Origin: JAYUZR01 sp043751595
GTDB taxonomy: Bacteria; Patescibacteriota; UBA1384; CAILIB01
DNA length: 15,648 nt
Direction of reading: 5' to 3'
Assembly (NCBI GenBank): GCA_043751595.1
Contig: JAYUZR010000039.1
Coordinates: forward strand, 1-15,648
In this document: piece by piece, positions 14,366-15,648 of the stretch
Layout: the number at the start of each line of letters is the position of its first letter
Numbering within the stretch: the first letter of the stretch is position 1
Notes under the pieces: model-generated
What the model was told of the DNA's origin: nothing
The model's database searches: none
What the model saw: only the letters and a program-made list of their open reading frames with translations
Made by a program: the position numbers and the translations under genes

Positions 14366-15203
14366 CGTGACCACTTCTTACTTTACCTTTAAGGGTGCGA
14401 ATATCGTGCAAAGCTTGCTTGTATTCAGGCTCGGTCATCACCTTGCTGTGCCAGTGGAAATCGTACTCCATAAAGCCAACGCCCTTACCTGGAATAGTAT
14501 GAGCGATGATGCAGGTAGGACGATCAGCCACCGCCTTAGCCTCGGCGCAGGCATCGATTAGCTGCTGATGATTGTGTCCATCTACCTCGATAACATGCCA
14601 GTTAAAGGCACGATATTTCTCGGGTAATGGCTCAAGCGGCATGATGGTTTCGGTTGGGCCATCAATCTGAATGTAGTTTCTGTCGATAATAACGGTGAGG
14701 TTATTAAGACGACGAGCCCCTGCATACATGATAGCTTCCCAAATCTGACCCTCTTGATGCTCACCATCGCTAAGAATCGCGTACACGCGGTGTGACTGCT
14801 TGTTTAAGCGAGCCGCCAGCGCAATACCACAAGCCTGCGAAAGACCCTGTCCTAGCGGCCCTGAAGTGGTTTCTAGGCCAGGCAACGCAAGGTTGTGTGG
14901 ATGCCCCTGGAGACGAGTACCAAACATGCGCAAGGTACGAAGCTCTTTACGAGGAAAATACCCAGCCTCGGCCATAGCTGCGTAGCGAACTGGCACCGTA
15001 TGCCCTGGTGAAAGAATTAGGCGATCTCGCTCTGGCCAATCAGGTTTCTTTGGATTGTGATTAAGCACTGAGAAGTAGAGCACGGCGAAAATATCGGCCA
15101 TGCCCATCGGGCCACCAATGTGGCCCGATCCGGCTTCTTCTACCATCGTAATAATATTCTCCCGAATTGTTTGAGCTCGCTTTGCGAGTTGATCGATGGT
15201 CAC
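14358..15203 (-). CDS. tkt: Transketolase, N-terminal subunit (thiamine diphosphate-binding domain)
   Basis: This half binds the diphosphate end of thiamine diphosphate. Visible motifs are SGHIGGPMG at 26-34, GPLGQGLSQACG at 115-126, and the cofactor motif SDGEHQEGQIWEA at 145-157 running to DRN at 174-176, where Asp and Asn bind the metal. The first residue of the usual GDG is Ser here, a substitution I believe occurs in other split transketolases. HTIPGKG and the FHWHSK histidine region follow. At 281 residues it is typical for the N-half. I take GTG at 15203 as start, because AAAGGAGG lies directly upstream, though only three bases separate it from the codon. The next ATG would cut off 19 residues, including part of the first helix. 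It lies 31 bases after gap with no terminator, and its end overlaps the C-subunit gene. Confidence 0.95.
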   Translation of the reverse strand: MTIDQLAKRAQTIRENIITMVEEAGSGHIGGPMGMADIFAVLYFSVLNHNPKKPDWPERDRLILSPGHTVPVRYAAMAEAGYFPRKELRTLRMFGTRLQGHPHNLALPGLETTSGPLGQGLSQACGIALAARLNKQSHRVYAILSDGEHQEGQIWEAIMYAGARRLNNLTVIIDRNYIQIDGPTETIMPLEPLPEKYRAFNWHVIEVDGHNHQQLIDACAEAKAVADRPTCIIAHTIPGKGVGFMEYDFHWHSKVMTEPEYKQALHDIRTLKGKVRSGHDD

Positions 15204-15206
15204 GCC

Positions 15207-15214
15207 CCTCCTTT
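15207..15214 (-). promoter_or_regulatory. Strong Shine-Dalgarno sequence for transketolase N
   Basis: Minus-strand AAAGGAGG is the only full Shine-Dalgarno match before a minus-strand gene in the window. It supports the GTG start at 15203 despite the short three-base gap, and it shows that the ribosomes of this organism probably retain an anti-Shine-Dalgarno sequence. Confidence 0.65.
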
Positions 15215-15234
15215 GTTAGGTGACTTTCGGTAAA

Positions 15235-15648
15235 TTAGAGCGCAGTTTGACCAACCATGATCACTTGCTCTACCAGACGATTGGAGTAGCCCCATTCGTT
15301 ATCGTACCAAGCTGCAACCTTGATAAGATTACCGCCTACTACGCGGGTAAGCTTGGTATCTACCACACAGGAGTGGCTATCACCCTTGAAGTCCATAGAA
15401 ACGAGCTCTTCGGTGGTAACACCCAAGATACCTTCAAGTTCTGGCTCCATTGATGCCTTGGTAAGAGCGGCATTGATTTCTTCTACTGTTACATCGCGCT
15501 TAAGCACGGCGGTAACATCAGAGATTGAAACGGTTGGAGTTGGAACGCGGAAGGAAAGACCATCGAAGATACCCTTAAGCTGTGGGAGGCTTTGCGCAAC
15601 GGCAATAGCAGCACCAGTAGCGGTAGGAACGATATTAAGAGCCGCAGC
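15235..15648 (-). CDS. gap: Glyceraldehyde-3-phosphate dehydrogenase, C-terminal part (cut by window edge)
   Basis: GAPDH oxidises and phosphorylates glyceraldehyde-3-phosphate to 1,3-bisphosphoglycerate with NAD(P). The 137 visible residues are the catalytic domain's C-terminal half. They begin AAALNIVPTATGAA, then show LKGIFDGLSFRVPTPTVS, VTAVLKRDVTVEEIN and the hallmark AAWYDNEWGYSNRLVE near the end. The frame runs open to the window edge; a GTG at 15505-15507 is an internal valine, not a start. The Rossmann domain and the catalytic Cys lie outside the window. It is the most upstream visible gene of the sugar cluster, 31 bases before transketolase N with no terminator between, so cotranscription is likely. 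Family identity is secure; only the cofactor preference cannot be judged. Confidence 0.96.
   Translation of the reverse strand, partial: AAALNIVPTATGAAIAVAQSLPQLKGIFDGLSFRVPTPTVSISDVTAVLKRDVTVEEINAALTKASMEPELEGILGVTTEELVSMDFKGDSHSCVVDTKLTRVVGGNLIKVAAWYDNEWGYSNRLVEQVIMVGQTAL

Noticed and set aside
15235..15507. A 90-residue gene starting at GTG 15507
   Set aside because: The frame continues upstream to the window edge as clear GAPDH sequence, so the GTG is an internal valine codon.
1..15648. Mobile element, CRISPR array, tRNA or attachment site
   Set aside because: I found no transposase-like protein, no regularly spaced repeat, no tRNA-like cloverleaf and no paired direct repeats flanking an island.

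Overview
The window looks like part of a bacterial chromosome from a reduced-genome lineage, most likely Patescibacteria (CPR). Four things point that way: a short IF2 without the long N-terminal extension, transketolase split into two adjacent genes, a GyrB with an acidic low-complexity insertion, and a 70-residue protein of a type I recognise from CPR genomes. The lineage call rests on memory of these families, not on a search. TGA appears to act as a stop (end of the XRE regulator gene), which argues against the CPR groups that read TGA as glycine.

Layout. The conserved genes are all on the minus strand. From left to right they are infB (677-2464), a membrane protein with an XRE regulator (2601-4225), gyrA and gyrB (5043-9704), a small CPR protein (10331-10543), and a six-gene sugar-metabolism cluster (10653 to the right edge). 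Read in transcription order, the cluster is gap (cut by the window edge), transketolase N and C halves, an aldolase-like protein, a PfkB-family kinase and a D-2-hydroxyacid dehydrogenase. Three short plus-strand islands lie between these blocks: 1-607, 4363-4983 and 9860-10267. They encode hypothetical proteins: a possible partial ORF plus a single-TM protein, a winged-helix-like protein, and a four-TM protein. Each island ends at a strong hairpin, usable in both directions, that faces the converging minus-strand gene.

How the genes fit together. gyrB and gyrA form a two-gene operon making DNA gyrase. The XRE regulator and membrane protein overlap by 4 bases and form a classic regulator/membrane-protein pair. 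The right-hand cluster links lower glycolysis (GAPDH) with the non-oxidative pentose phosphate pathway (transketolase). It adds a divergent protein whose sequence pattern resembles class II fructose-bisphosphate aldolase but seems to lack key catalytic residues.

Main items for a second look: the degenerate aldolase-like protein; a recurring pyrimidine-rich tract, in place of a Shine-Dalgarno sequence, before several minus-strand start codons; a consensus-like promoter with a perfect dyad in its spacer upstream of the small CPR protein; the GyrB insertion; and the GyrA alanine at the quinolone-determining serine position. I saw no tRNA, rRNA, CRISPR array, insertion sequence or replication origin, and no gene-free stretch longer than 300 bases.
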